From IMG/VR virus record IMGVR_UViG_3300030090_003378, positions 1 to 64,000 of that record: 64,000 nucleotides of DNA; one strand, written 5' to 3'. Under the pieces are notes generated by a model. That model did not search any database and had not been told where the DNA came from. It was given only the letters and a program-made list of their open reading frames with translations. Positions 36,476-44,359 of the stretch are shown piece after piece (position 1 is the stretch's first letter; every line of letters starts with the position of its first letter). The translations under genes were made by a program, and so were the position numbers. Source of the stretch: a virus.

Positions 36476-36783
36476 TCATTACACCTACACTTTGTTTTTT
36501 TATCGTCGCATTTTGGGCAACTACCATAAGTTATATTATGTATATTAGGTTGAAAGCCGGTATTAGTAGTTAAACCTATCCCTGCTTCTTTTTTTGCTTC
36601 ATCATACTGTTGTTCTCTATCTTCAATATTGTGCTGTTCATCTTTAATCACTTCCCTTAGTATATCCATTGTTGATAATGGAACGCCTAATTCCTTTCCT
36701 TTTCTAATGAATTCTTTTACTGCGATTTCCCAATTAGTAATATCTTTATCTGTTGTCTTTTTTAAATAATCTTCCCAAGTCAT
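36472..36783 (-). CDS. Small tagged protein with Cys cluster (MTWEDYLKK)
   Basis: 103 residues: MTWEDYLKKTTDKD tag, a helical middle (FIRKGKELGVPLSTMDILRE) and a C-terminal zinc-like cluster CPKCDDKKTKCRC. ATGA-type overlaps with both neighbours. No family recognised. Confidence 0.85.
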   Translation of the reverse strand: MTWEDYLKKTTDKDITNWEIAVKEFIRKGKELGVPLSTMDILREVIKDEQHNIEDREQQYDEAKKEAGIGLTTNTGFQPNIHNITYGSCPKCDDKKTKCRCNE

Positions 36784-37631
36784 TCATCTTCCTCCTTTAT
36801 ACGTTGTTCTAATCTTGTAAATTTTGGTTCTCTTTTAATACCCATTTCTTTAGCCCGTTCTCTTTTTCCTCTTTCTACTGCTAAGGTTTTTTTCCAACTG
36901 TGTAAGTTTTGTTTTCTTTTTTGTTCTGCTTCCTTTTCCTCTTTCTCTTTCTTTTCTCGCTCTATTTCACTCAAAAGTTTTCTTGATGCTGTCCTATATC
37001 CCCAACTATCCCATTTGGGATTACCATAAAGTTTTACATAATCTTCCCAACTATTAATTTCAGGTTCTGCTGTCCAAATCATAGTTGCTCTAACATATGC
37101 CTCATTCCCGTAAGGTTGGAAACCTCTAACAAAAAATTTCTTGACTAAATTTTGACTAACTAAGTTATCTAATATTACCTGTGCGAATTTCCAAGTAAGT
37201 GCATTATAATCCTGTATTGCTCTAGTCATTCTTAGTGGGTCAGACCCGTAATCTATTACTACAATACTACCATCATCTCCCCGAACTTGAACAGGTTGCT
37301 TGAAATCACTCATCGCCTCTCTTTGTTCTTCTTCTATATCTTTGATTTCTTGTTCACTTATTAATGTAAAAAACTCATCTCTATAACCTAATATGTCTAT
37401 TAATTCTTGATTTCCCTTCTTAATTATTTGACCTACTTTGCCACTTCCAATATCATCATTACCTTGTATTATCTTAACTTTTTTAAGGTAATTTAACACA
37501 TCGTTTTGAGATTTGCTTAAATTCTCACGCTTAGTTTGTTCGTATTCTTGTCTTGCTTCTTCAACAATTTCAGGTGCATAACGTTCTGCCTCCTCTTGAG
37601 GGGTGACTTTTAATATATTTTCCCAAGTCAT
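36780..37631 (-). CDS. Tagged late protein with charged coiled coil (MTWENILK)
   Basis: 283 residues: tag MTWENILKVTPQEE, helical region to ~70, a globular middle (residues ~85-205, with VRGDDGSIVVIDYGSDPLRM and FFVRGFQPYGNEAY), and a C-terminal Lys/Glu/Arg coiled coil (about 225-283). The middle part has an alpha/beta pattern without a recognisable active site. Overlaps the next gene by 4 bases. Confidence 0.85.
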   Translation of the reverse strand: MTWENILKVTPQEEAERYAPEIVEEARQEYEQTKRENLSKSQNDVLNYLKKVKIIQGNDDIGSGKVGQIIKKGNQELIDILGYRDEFFTLISEQEIKDIEEEQREAMSDFKQPVQVRGDDGSIVVIDYGSDPLRMTRAIQDYNALTWKFAQVILDNLVSQNLVKKFFVRGFQPYGNEAYVRATMIWTAEPEINSWEDYVKLYGNPKWDSWGYRTASRKLLSEIEREKKEKEEKEAEQKRKQNLHSWKKTLAVERGKRERAKEMGIKREPKFTRLEQRIKEEDE

Positions 37632-38068
37632 CTGTTATACCCCATGTATCTTTCTATATCTGCTGTGCTATAAAGCCAAAATGGAATTCCTTCTTTCAAT
37701 CCTCTGTCGAATAATTCTAATTGTTCTATTAATTTATCAGGTGCATCACTTTCTACTGCTAAATCATACCACACATCAAAGTATTCCTCATATTCTTTGG
37801 TTGGGGATTCATCCCAAATACCTATCATTGCTAATGACTCTTGACGCATTTTATCTACATAAATGTTTAGGTCATCTAAATTAGTAAACTCGATAGGTTT
37901 ATCTACATCAATAATTGAACCTGCAAAAGCGTGTCTAAAATCTATGGGCATTTTATCTAAATTTCTAATATGTGTTGTAACATCTTGAATTAAACCCATA
38001 AAATATTGTCGCCATTCACCGTCAGGGACTTCTGTGGGAATTTCTCTTTTAATAATATTAAACCACAT
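37628..38068 (-). CDS. Tagged late protein (MWFNIIKRE)
   Basis: 146 residues with tag variant MWFNIIKREIP. The rest is acidic and helical (TNLDDLNIYVDKMRQESLAM; YEEYFDVWYDLAVESDAP) and ends IERYMGYNR. No family recognised. Part of the same gap-free tagged cluster. Confidence 0.8.
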   Translation of the reverse strand: MWFNIIKREIPTEVPDGEWRQYFMGLIQDVTTHIRNLDKMPIDFRHAFAGSIIDVDKPIEFTNLDDLNIYVDKMRQESLAMIGIWDESPTKEYEEYFDVWYDLAVESDAPDKLIEQLELFDRGLKEGIPFWLYSTADIERYMGYNR

Positions 38069-38072
38069 AATA

Positions 38073-38414
38073 TCACTTCTTTTTTGGCACTAATGTTTTC
38101 AACGGTCGCTTTAGGTGCATTCTCTTCAAATCATCTTCTGTTTTTGATATTCGTCGCATAGCCTCAACACGTTCTTCTTGTTCTGCATTCCATCTATCGA
38201 AGAATCGAGAAATAGCCATGTAGGATGGACCGGAAAGAATACCTAATACTGCAATATATGATTCAATATCTTCTCTAACTTGGTCGTTAACAAATGCTTG
38301 ATTAATTAACTGATATGATAAAATAAAGAAAATGAAAACCATAGGTAGTGAAACTACTGCAACAAAAATATCATTGAGTGTAATTCTTACATCCCAATTG
38401 CCGTTATCCTTCAT
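38073..38414 (-). CDS. Small membrane protein, holin-like
   Basis: 113 residues from ATG 38414, just past the upstream stop; an ATG at 38468 is the longer alternative. Two hydrophobic segments, one with VAVVSLPMVFIFFILSYQ (about 15-36) and a second with YIAVLGILSGPSYMAI (about 50-70), are followed by a basic tail (LKRPLKTLVPKKK). Two membrane helices and a charged end match the outline of small holins, which permeabilise the host membrane at lysis. A virion membrane role cannot be excluded. Confidence 0.65.
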   Translation of the reverse strand: MKDNGNWDVRITLNDIFVAVVSLPMVFIFFILSYQLINQAFVNDQVREDIESYIAVLGILSGPSYMAISRFFDRWNAEQEERVEAMRRISKTEDDLKRMHLKRPLKTLVPKKK

Positions 38415-38416
38415 GC

Positions 38417-38683
38417 TTACCAATCCCTGCAAGCCATACATCTTGCTGAATAATCTCCCCTTTTGCAAGTTTTACAATTATGTCTTGCTCTAAAAGATTT
38501 CTTACGTTTTGTATTGCCTTTCTTACCTGTTACTGAAACACCTCTTTGGCCCCAATGAACTCTTTTATAACCACCTTTTCCATTAGGAACACAAGCCATC
38601 CATTTCTTACCTTTACGGTCAGAACTTGTTTTACCTGTGCGCTTAGTGCATTGACCCGCTTTTAATAAATCAAACCAACTCAT
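38417..38683 (-). CDS. Tagged, highly basic Cys-containing protein (MSWFDLLK)
   Basis: 88 residues: MSWFDLLKAGQ tag followed by a very basic body with KKWMACVPNGKGGYKRVHWG, then KKSFRARHNCKTCKRGD and CMACRDW at the end. The KVHWG...KSFRARHNC...CRDW pattern recurs in small viral proteins of many tailed and giant viruses. Basic charge plus tag suggests a DNA-associated protein packed in the head. Related in style to the products at 40708 and 40992. Confidence 0.85.
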   Translation of the reverse strand: MSWFDLLKAGQCTKRTGKTSSDRKGKKWMACVPNGKGGYKRVHWGQRGVSVTGKKGNTKRKKSFRARHNCKTCKRGDYSARCMACRDW

Positions 38684-38754
38684 TCTTTTACCTCCTTAAA
38701 AATTTCTTCCATACAACTAATAAACATTTTACATTTTGAATACGGCCTTGTCAT
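38680..38754 (-). CDS. Very small ORF in the late operon
   Basis: 24 codons (MTRPYSKCKMFISCMEEIFKEV...), starting at an ATG that overlaps the upstream stop (TAATG) and ending on the ATG of the next gene. Its last codons contain the AAGGAGG site of that gene, so it may serve mainly to couple translation. Existence of the peptide is uncertain. Confidence 0.4.
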   Translation of the reverse strand: MTRPYSKCKMFISCMEEIFKEVKE

Positions 38755-38954
38755 TAATTATCCCCCCTGCTATCTCCTTCAAATTTCTCATAACCTTTTT
38801 CATCTTGAATATCTGCTAAATCATTTGAAAGTGATGCTATTACTGATTGTAGTTTATCAAACTCTGCACCACCAAATACTTTTGCCGCTAACAACCTGTT
38901 AAATTTTTGTGTTGCTATGCGTATTGCCTGTTCTACCCTCTCCTGTTTATCCAC
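38754..38954 (-). CDS. Small charged helical protein
   Basis: 66 residues, one or two helices (ERVEQAIRIATQKFNRLLAA; KLQSVIASLSNDLADIQ) and an acidic end. No tag. It directly follows the membrane-anchored Cys-repeat protein, with one-base coupling, and may be its partner. No family recognised. Confidence 0.8.
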   Translation of the reverse strand: MDKQERVEQAIRIATQKFNRLLAAKVFGGAEFDKLQSVIASLSNDLADIQDEKGYEKFEGDSRGDN

Positions 38955-40099
38955 TACTCATCCCTCGCTACTAATTCAACATTTCTCCAAATAAGTTCTT
39001 TAATCATCTGTCCATCATCGTTAATTAAGTATGCATAAATGTCATATGTATCATTTTCAAAATTACTAAGGTAAACTGTTCGGCTATCCCAATCTTGATA
39101 TGTTGTATTGTAAGTATCTACTGTGTAATTATATGGTGCTTCACCATGCCCACTACCATTAACGTAAGCAAGGAATTGAATTGTAACTTCTTGTTCTTCA
39201 TTACATGAAATATCTACATCATAAGTAAATTGTAGGGTGGTATTGTTATTATCTGTATAACTAACATAGTAATCATAATATTCAGGTTCACAAGGTTCCG
39301 GTTCAGGATATTCACATGAACCATCATCTTCTTCTGCCTCTTCATTATAGTTTGTTGCGCTATCATCTGTGCATCCTTGAACGGGTTCTTCTTCAATAAC
39401 AATACCGTTAGTTGTTTCTTCATCCCATATATCATTCATCCACTTAACTTCAATTCTTGCGTGATAATTACCTTCTCCCATATCAGACCAATATTGTTCA
39501 AGGTCAATGTAGCCTTCTTCATCATATGAATGTAGTGTAACTCGTCTAAGACCATCATCATAAAAACCATTAACTTCAATCTCCCACGCAATTTCAATAT
39601 CATCGCAACAGAAATCGCCATCGACTTCAAGACCAAACTCAACCTTTAGTTCATTATCACCAACAAGTGATAATTCGTGATTTTGAATATCTAACAGTTT
39701 TTCATCCTCATGGTAGTTACAAGTCCCATCATCTTCTTCAGCGTATTCATCGTAATTCTCAGCATTACTATCTATACATCCGTAGCGAACAGGTTCAGGA
39801 TAATAATGTCCATTATCTTGCCAAGCCCATTCATCATCACCATCACCTGCGGGCGTAAGGTCAATAACACCACCTAATTCTAATCCACTACCTGCAATTA
39901 GAACAAGAATAGGAATAACAGCAGTAATTAATTTTTGTAGTTTTTCTGCTGTAACTGTGGCTTTATCTATGGCTGATGTGTTTTCCTGAATAGAGTTATT
40001 CAATACACCATCGTCAAGAATATCTGCAATAACATCTTTTGTAGACCTGCCAGTTAATTCCGCAATTTCTTTTGCATTCTCTAATGCTTTATCTACCAT
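38954..40099 (-). CDS. Membrane-anchored surface protein with GC-D-DDGxC repeats
   Basis: 381 residues. Residues ~50-77 form a hydrophobic segment (KLITAVIPILVLIAG) after a short cytoplasmic-type N terminus. Then come two copies of a Cys motif, YGCIDSNAENYDEYAEEDDG-TC and QGCTDDSATNYNEEAEEDDG-SC, a pattern widespread in secreted proteins of marine bacteria and archaea, each followed by strand-rich domains with Tyr, Thr and Asp. The likely place is the outer face of the host membrane or the virion surface. Very acidic. Function could be adhesion or receptor binding; this is inference. Confidence 0.75.
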   Translation of the reverse strand: MVDKALENAKEIAELTGRSTKDVIADILDDGVLNNSIQENTSAIDKATVTAEKLQKLITAVIPILVLIAGSGLELGGVIDLTPAGDGDDEWAWQDNGHYYPEPVRYGCIDSNAENYDEYAEEDDGTCNYHEDEKLLDIQNHELSLVGDNELKVEFGLEVDGDFCCDDIEIAWEIEVNGFYDDGLRRVTLHSYDEEGYIDLEQYWSDMGEGNYHARIEVKWMNDIWDEETTNGIVIEEEPVQGCTDDSATNYNEEAEEDDGSCEYPEPEPCEPEYYDYYVSYTDNNNTTLQFTYDVDISCNEEQEVTIQFLAYVNGSGHGEAPYNYTVDTYNTTYQDWDSRTVYLSNFENDTYDIYAYLINDDGQMIKELIWRNVELVARDE

Positions 40100-40100
40100 A

Positions 40101-40370
40101 TTAATCTCTCCAATAATATAATGTTTTCACGTTGCCGGTGGTTCCCACTGGATTTCTTTGCACATGTATATTAGGATGATTTTGTAAAAATTTTCTTACT
40201 CTTTTATTTGACCAATTTCCTAAATCTAAACTTGTTAGGGCTTTTAATTTAAGACCTGAAGGATTTCTTTTCAATACTTCAATAATTCTGTCTTCCATTT
40301 TTGGCTTTGGGACGTGTGGTTTTCTAACCCAATCATCTTTTTTAGCCTTAAGTGTATCTTCCCAACTCAT
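40101..40370 (-). CDS. Small tagged winged-helix protein (MSWEDTLK)
   Basis: 89 residues. Tag MSWEDTLKAKKDD, then a basic linker, then a winged helix: MEDRIIEVLKRNPSGLKLKA, a recognition helix SNKRVRKFLQNHP and a wing ending VKTLYYWRD. Probably binds DNA. Overlaps the neighbour by 4 bases. Confidence 0.85.
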   Translation of the reverse strand: MSWEDTLKAKKDDWVRKPHVPKPKMEDRIIEVLKRNPSGLKLKALTSLDLGNWSNKRVRKFLQNHPNIHVQRNPVGTTGNVKTLYYWRD

Positions 40371-40672
40371 TTAACTTCCCCCTTTAATTTACTAATAACA
40401 TCTTCTAAATCCATAATAACTTCTCTCATTTGATTTCTATACCTAATGCCTGTTTGGTTATCTAAACCTGCCATCTCAAATTTATCTATTAGTGTGGTAA
40501 ATTGCTTACCCAAGTGAATAACTTTTTGATTGTATTCGCGCATATTATGTTCTGATTGTAGTTCAGGGCGATTTTCCATTAAATCATCTACTACCGCTTC
40601 ATCTTCAAAACCACGCTTAACTCTTACTTTGGTTTTGTGAGGAACTTCTTGTAAAGTATCTGCCCATCCCAT
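40367..40672 (-). CDS. Small tagged helical protein (MGWADTLQE)
   Basis: 101 residues from ATG 40672, preceded by GGTGGTTATATT; the longer reading frame upstream overlaps the previous gene. Tag variant MGWADTLQEVP, then charged helices ending with a short coiled coil (MEDVISKLKGEVK-like). No family recognised. Confidence 0.8.
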   Translation of the reverse strand: MGWADTLQEVPHKTKVRVKRGFEDEAVVDDLMENRPELQSEHNMREYNQKVIHLGKQFTTLIDKFEMAGLDNQTGIRYRNQMREVIMDLEDVISKLKGEVK

Positions 40673-40707
40673 AATATAACCACCGTCTATTTTCAATATA
40701 AAGGTTA

Positions 40708-40986
40708 CTATTTTTTCTTTCCCCATTTTTTACCTTTACCTTTTTGTCCACAGGCAGAAGGTGTAGGTCTACAAGAAGGATATTTAGAGCGTTTATCTCC
40801 TTTAGAACGACCACAGGCACTACAAGTTTTACGTCCTGTTTTCTTATCTTTACGACAAGTATTACAATCTACCCAGCCGCCTTTACTTCCTTTAGCCCCT
40901 TTACGACCAAACCAATCTCTAAGACTTGTTTCAGAAGAAGGCTTTGCAGTTAATTTGCGTTTTTTTAATACTTCTTCCCAAGTCAT
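40708..40986 (-). CDS. Tagged basic Cys-rich protein (MTWEEVLKK)
   Basis: 92 residues from ATG 40986 behind GTGATTATT. After the tag MTWEEVLKKRK come Cys pairs CNTC and CSAC, and a SKYPSCRPTPSACG element, embedded in Lys/Gly-rich sequence that ends GKGKKWGKKK. The K-x-YPxCRP element is shared by small viral and bacterial basic proteins of unknown role. Likely zinc- and DNA-binding head cargo. Confidence 0.85.
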   Translation of the reverse strand: MTWEEVLKKRKLTAKPSSETSLRDWFGRKGAKGSKGGWVDCNTCRKDKKTGRKTCSACGRSKGDKRSKYPSCRPTPSACGQKGKGKKWGKKK

Positions 40987-40991
40987 AATAA

Positions 40992-41153
40992 TCACTTCTT
41001 AGATTTGCCGTAATTAGCACAACCCTTTTTTCTACATTGTACTACTCTACCTGAAGCATATGCTGAAGGCCAAACTTTTGCTGTTGCTTTGACCTTTCTA
41101 GCACAACAGTCTAGTTTCTTTTTTTTCTTCTTCTTCAAAATATCTTCCCACAT
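40992..41153 (-). CDS. Short tagged basic Cys protein (MWEDILK)
   Basis: 53 residues, found by reading the gap between the neighbours. It starts MWEDILK followed by a run of Lys, then LDCCARKVKATAKVWPSAYA and VVQCRKKGCANYGKSKK. Start follows GGTGATACT. It resembles a miniature of the 40708 product: tag, polybasic stretch, Cys pairs. Likely DNA-associated head cargo. Confidence 0.75.
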   Translation of the reverse strand: MWEDILKKKKKKKLDCCARKVKATAKVWPSAYASGRVVQCRKKGCANYGKSKK

Positions 41154-41157
41154 AGTA

Positions 41158-41577
41158 TCACCTGTAAATATACATTGGTAGTTCTGCTAAATCTGCATAT
41201 ACGCCTTCAGACATAATATCGGAAACTTGAGTGTAACAATACACGGGTTTTCCGCCTTGTTTATTCACTTGTTCTCTTAGTATATTAATGTCAGTATCAT
41301 TCATTGGATTTACAAGTGCTACTTTAGGTTTATCGTATAAGTGATTATTGCGGTCTGCAAGTAATTGAGAATAATGACCTTCTCCTCTGTATTCAGGTGC
41401 AATATATGTATTTCCTACAAAGTAAAAATCTCCCATATCTGCGAATGAAGTGTAGCCTACAATATCGGGATATATTGCACCTACAAAATAAGTAACAGGT
41501 TCAACAATAGCGGGATAACCTTTGTCTGTTGGGTTAAGAGTGTCTGTAAAGTTAGTGTCTGAGGAAAAAGTAATCAT
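41158..41577 (-). CDS. GNAT-like acetyltransferase
   Basis: 139 residues without the tag. The strand-loop-helix FYFVGNTYIAPEYRGEGHYSQLL (residues ~50-72) has the R-G-x-G acetyl-CoA-binding signature of GNAT enzymes, with the usual preceding beta strand and following Asn. Shorter than typical GNATs (150-180) and with a divergent N terminus. Substrate unknown; could modify a virion or host protein. Sits inside the tagged cluster but lacks the tag itself. Confidence 0.65.
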   Translation of the reverse strand: MITFSSDTNFTDTLNPTDKGYPAIVEPVTYFVGAIYPDIVGYTSFADMGDFYFVGNTYIAPEYRGEGHYSQLLADRNNHLYDKPKVALVNPMNDTDINILREQVNKQGGKPVYCYTQVSDIMSEGVYADLAELPMYIYR

Positions 41578-41578
41578 A

Positions 41579-41986
41579 TCAAACCACCTCTTTGTCGCAC
41601 TCCTTCCATTCCTCGTATATTTTTCTCCACTCTAAATATTCAGGATTAATTTTCATACCTTTAGGTGGTTTTTCATGTGAAATATCATGCATTCGCTTGA
41701 CTATACTGAGCAATTCACCGCAATCGTACTGTTCCAGAGGTGGGATAGCAATTTCTATTCCTTTTGCTTCTTCCTCTCTTCCTTCTTTTTCATATCTCCT
41801 TTGTACATTTCCCATTAATTCTATTACATGATTTCTTGCCACTTCACAACAACTATCTGTAACATCCATTTCACCTGCTAACTCAAAATCTATCACTTTA
41901 GAATTAGGGGCTTGTAATTCTCTATCAGGTTTCCTCTCCATCATGGGTTCAGCACCAAGTCTTTTAAGAATATCAAACCAAGTCAT
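41579..41986 (-). CDS. Tagged late protein (MTWFDILK)
   Basis: 135 residues: MTWFDILKRLGAEP tag, then a helical body with a CCEVARNHVIELMGNVQRR segment (about 46-64) and YDCGELLSIVKRMHDI. Ends acidic. No family recognised. Confidence 0.85.
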   Translation of the reverse strand: MTWFDILKRLGAEPMMERKPDRELQAPNSKVIDFELAGEMDVTDSCCEVARNHVIELMGNVQRRYEKEGREEEAKGIEIAIPPLEQYDCGELLSIVKRMHDISHEKPPKGMKINPEYLEWRKIYEEWKECDKEVV

Positions 41987-42510
41987 CGTTGACCACCTTC
42001 AATTATGTCTAACATTTCTCTAAGGTATTTATGAATTTTAAGTGCTTTACGTCTATGCCGTGGATGTTCATGTAACTTAGATGCCACTTCCATTGAATTT
42101 AATAATGACTGGCGTAAATCTTTATTTATTTGTTTTGCTTCTTCTACTTCTTCAGGGGTTCTTTGACCTACAACATATCTGTCTAACACTTCTTTAATAT
42201 AGCCAATTCTAATATGTTGTTGTAGTGTGCCTACTGATAATCTTTTAAATTCCCCTCTATTGTATTGGTCCCAAACATAATCCAATAAATGTTCCCTGTC
42301 AATTTCAGGATTAAGAATCTTGACGCCCCAATCATATTTTGAAGCAGTTTCTCTATTCATTCTATCTTTATCATCATATTTTACTTTAGGTCTACCTACG
42401 GTATAATCTTCACCACGGGCTTGAAGCCAAAAATCAGCATTGGGCATATTTGATTTAACGTAAAAATTATCTGTTTTGAAAGGCGCTTTCAATGTATTCT
42501 CCCAATTCAT
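41983..42510 (-). CDS. Tagged late protein (MNWENTLK)
   Basis: 175 residues from ATG 42510 with GGAAGGAG immediately upstream. Tag MNWENTLKAPFK, a beta-containing N-terminal half (NADFWLQARGEDYTVG) and a helical C-terminal half (TPEEVEEAKQINKDLRQSLL). Ends with LDIIEGGQR. No family recognised. Confidence 0.85.
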   Translation of the reverse strand: MNWENTLKAPFKTDNFYVKSNMPNADFWLQARGEDYTVGRPKVKYDDKDRMNRETASKYDWGVKILNPEIDREHLLDYVWDQYNRGEFKRLSVGTLQQHIRIGYIKEVLDRYVVGQRTPEEVEEAKQINKDLRQSLLNSMEVASKLHEHPRHRRKALKIHKYLREMLDIIEGGQR

Positions 42511-42920
42511 CTCCTTCCTCTCCCATCTCCCCAATTATATGAACCTCTAACTAAATTTGGCAACCACTTATTAGCGTTGTTAATTATCAGGTCTATTGCA
42601 GGGGCCACATTAACTACGACCTGTTCCCAATTAACTTCATTTAAGTCCTCTTTGGGCATAGCAGCAAAATCAACATTTGTTTTAATTTCTTGAAATGTTA
42701 TTTGTTTAAAGGCTTCAGGTAAACTGCCCCAAAATTCATTAAGAGCATCCTTCTTAATTTCATATCTCTTTACTTCACCTGTTTGTTTATCGTGAATTAC
42801 GTGCCACGCTCCTAAATGCATAAGTAAATCTTGAATGTGTTGCACAAATTTACTGTCCTTTCTAAGAGCAGTAGAAATGTATCGTTCCAAGTCGAATTTT
42901 AGAATTTTTTTCCAAGTCAT
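42507..42920 (-). CDS. Tagged late protein (MTWKKILK)
   Basis: 137 residues: MTWKKILKFDLERY tag, then an alpha/beta body (FVQHIQDLLMHLGAWHVIHD) and a helical segment ending in a Gly/Arg-rich tail (GDGRGRR). The first 14 bases of the next gene overlap its end. No family recognised. Confidence 0.85.
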   Translation of the reverse strand: MTWKKILKFDLERYISTALRKDSKFVQHIQDLLMHLGAWHVIHDKQTGEVKRYEIKKDALNEFWGSLPEAFKQITFQEIKTNVDFAAMPKEDLNEVNWEQVVVNVAPAIDLIINNANKWLPNLVRGSYNWGDGRGRR

Positions 42921-43240
42921 GTTAAATCCCTCCGTTGTTTATCTTCAGGGGATATTCCTGCTTTTTCTAATATTAGGTTAATTTGGGCAAGAATAAATTC
43001 AGGAGTCATAAATGACACAATATTTTCATCATCAAATGTTTCAATTGCACGTTCAATTAAATCAGCCCATTGTAAAACGTCTTTTTCTGCTTGTCCTCTT
43101 AACTTTGGTAAGAAATCAAATCTAATTCTTCTTTTGGCTTGTATTAAATCATCCTTAGACAACGTTCCTTCAGGAAACCATCTTTTTGTAGAATCTCCAA
43201 CATTAGGAAATTCGTATTTTAGAATTTTTTTCCAAGACAT
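42917..43240 (-). CDS. Tagged late protein (MSWKKILK)
   Basis: 107 residues from ATG 43240, whose GGTGAAATA site lies in the end of the previous gene. Tag MSWKKILKYEFPN, then helices (RFDFLPKLRGQAEKDVLQWA) and an end rich in Arg. Shares KKILK(F/Y) with the following gene product, so the two tags may be a recent duplication. No family recognised. Confidence 0.85.
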   Translation of the reverse strand: MSWKKILKYEFPNVGDSTKRWFPEGTLSKDDLIQAKRRIRFDFLPKLRGQAEKDVLQWADLIERAIETFDDENIVSFMTPEFILAQINLILEKAGISPEDKQRRDLT

Positions 43241-43644
43241 TATTTCACCCACTGTAATTTAACAGCCCCTGTTGCTTCATCTTGACCTACCAAATTATAT
43301 TGAATTCCTGCTATCTGTCTAAGTGCATCATTAGCATTATTAAGGATTGTTGTTATCATTATTTGATATTGATTACCTAAATCATCACTTAATTGCTGTA
43401 ACTCTTTTTTATCTTCAAGATTTTCTGAACCCTCATCCCACAACTTCTGCATAATTTCGTTTAAGTCAGTAATTTGGGTATTAAAGTGTTTTTCTATCTG
43501 CCAAATCGGAAAACCCCTTTTATATTCTACAATTTTTTCCCAATCTAAATCTTTAAGCCATTTTTTGTGTTTATCAGACCAAGAAAATATATCTGCATTC
43601 CAAATAAAGCGAGTATTTTCTTTTTTCAGAATTTTTTCCCACAT
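43240..43644 (-). CDS. Tagged late protein (MWEKILKK), first of the tagged series
   Basis: 134 residues beginning MWEKILKKENTRFIW. Helical and Trp-rich (DIFSWSDKHKKWLKDLDWEK), with a coiled region (LQQLSDDLGNQYQIMITTIL). It is the most upstream gene of the tagged cluster and is preceded by an AT-rich promoter-like region. No family recognised. Confidence 0.85.
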   Translation of the reverse strand: MWEKILKKENTRFIWNADIFSWSDKHKKWLKDLDWEKIVEYKRGFPIWQIEKHFNTQITDLNEIMQKLWDEGSENLEDKKELQQLSDDLGNQYQIMITTILNNANDALRQIAGIQYNLVGQDEATGAVKLQWVK

Positions 43645-43764
43645 AATTTTTTCACAACCTGCAAAACGGCTTTTTCAAAAAATTGGCCGGAGATTTTTGT
43701 GGCATTAGCAAAATTTTTTATATTAAATTAAATCCATTTCCAGAATAAGCATCATAAAATGGCA
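43645..43764 (-). promoter_or_regulatory. Promoter-like intergenic region before the tagged cluster
   Basis: A 120-bp gap, the longest within the leftward operon below 43.8 kb. Read on the minus strand it holds ATTTAATTTAATATAAAAAATTTT about 90 nt before the first tagged gene (TATA-like), then a GC-containing imperfect stem (CCGGCC...GGCTTT-type) and GTTGTGAAAAAATT before the ATG. Probably a late promoter. Judged by eye only. Confidence 0.45.
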
Positions 43765-44163
43765 TCACATATAACTAACGTCATCATCCTCTTGTTTATT
43801 TGAAGATTTCTCTTTCTTATTAAGGTTTTGTTGCCCGTACATTAGTGAAAACTCACCAAAGTTTGTATTAATAGCCCGCCGAAGTGTTTTATTATACCTT
43901 TTTATGCATTTTTGATGCTGTTGACGCAGTTCTTTGAACCATTGTTGTATTTGTTCTTGTTCTGTATTAGGTGGCGGCGCGTGTATCATGTAGAGTTTGA
44001 AAAAATTGTCCCAATCTTGAAGTAGATTGTCTAACTCATGTAATAATTCAGTTGCATCATTTTGCTGTGGAAAGCATTTGTATATTTCATGTAGGTAGTC
44101 CCAATCCATGTATTTCACCGGCTGAGGATTCTTAGTATATGTTATAAGAGTTTGCATGAGCAT
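43765..44163 (-). CDS. Helical protein of unknown function
   Basis: 132 residues, no tag. Gln/Asn-rich helices (TEQEQIQQWFKELRQQHQKC) and an acidic, Ser-rich end with EDDDVSYM. It stands alone between two intergenic regions; its ribosome-binding site is weak, and an internal ATG two codons in is possible. No family recognised. Confidence 0.7.
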   Translation of the reverse strand: MLMQTLITYTKNPQPVKYMDWDYLHEIYKCFPQQNDATELLHELDNLLQDWDNFFKLYMIHAPPPNTEQEQIQQWFKELRQQHQKCIKRYNKTLRRAINTNFGEFSLMYGQQNLNKKEKSSNKQEDDDVSYM

Positions 44164-44336
44164 ATAATAGAGGTTAGATTACCCTGCAAAGATATTTTTC
44201 CCTTCTAAAACATAACATTCGCGGGTTAGAGTATAACGGTGGGTAAAAGGCATGTTCTAATAACTTTTGAAGGTCTATTTTGCGCCATAAGGCCATTTAG
44301 TAACTAACTTTTGTTTTTATCTCAATAAAAAATTGA

Positions 44337-44359
44337 TTCCGCAAAGTGGAACCATATGG
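44337..44359 (+). promoter_or_regulatory. CCATATGG element 1
   Basis: A short hairpin TTCC-GCAAAGT-GGAA directly precedes the palindrome at 44352-44359. The loop carries CAAAG like other left arms. No gene follows at once on the plus strand; a short acidic frame starts about 40 nt later. Confidence 0.55.
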
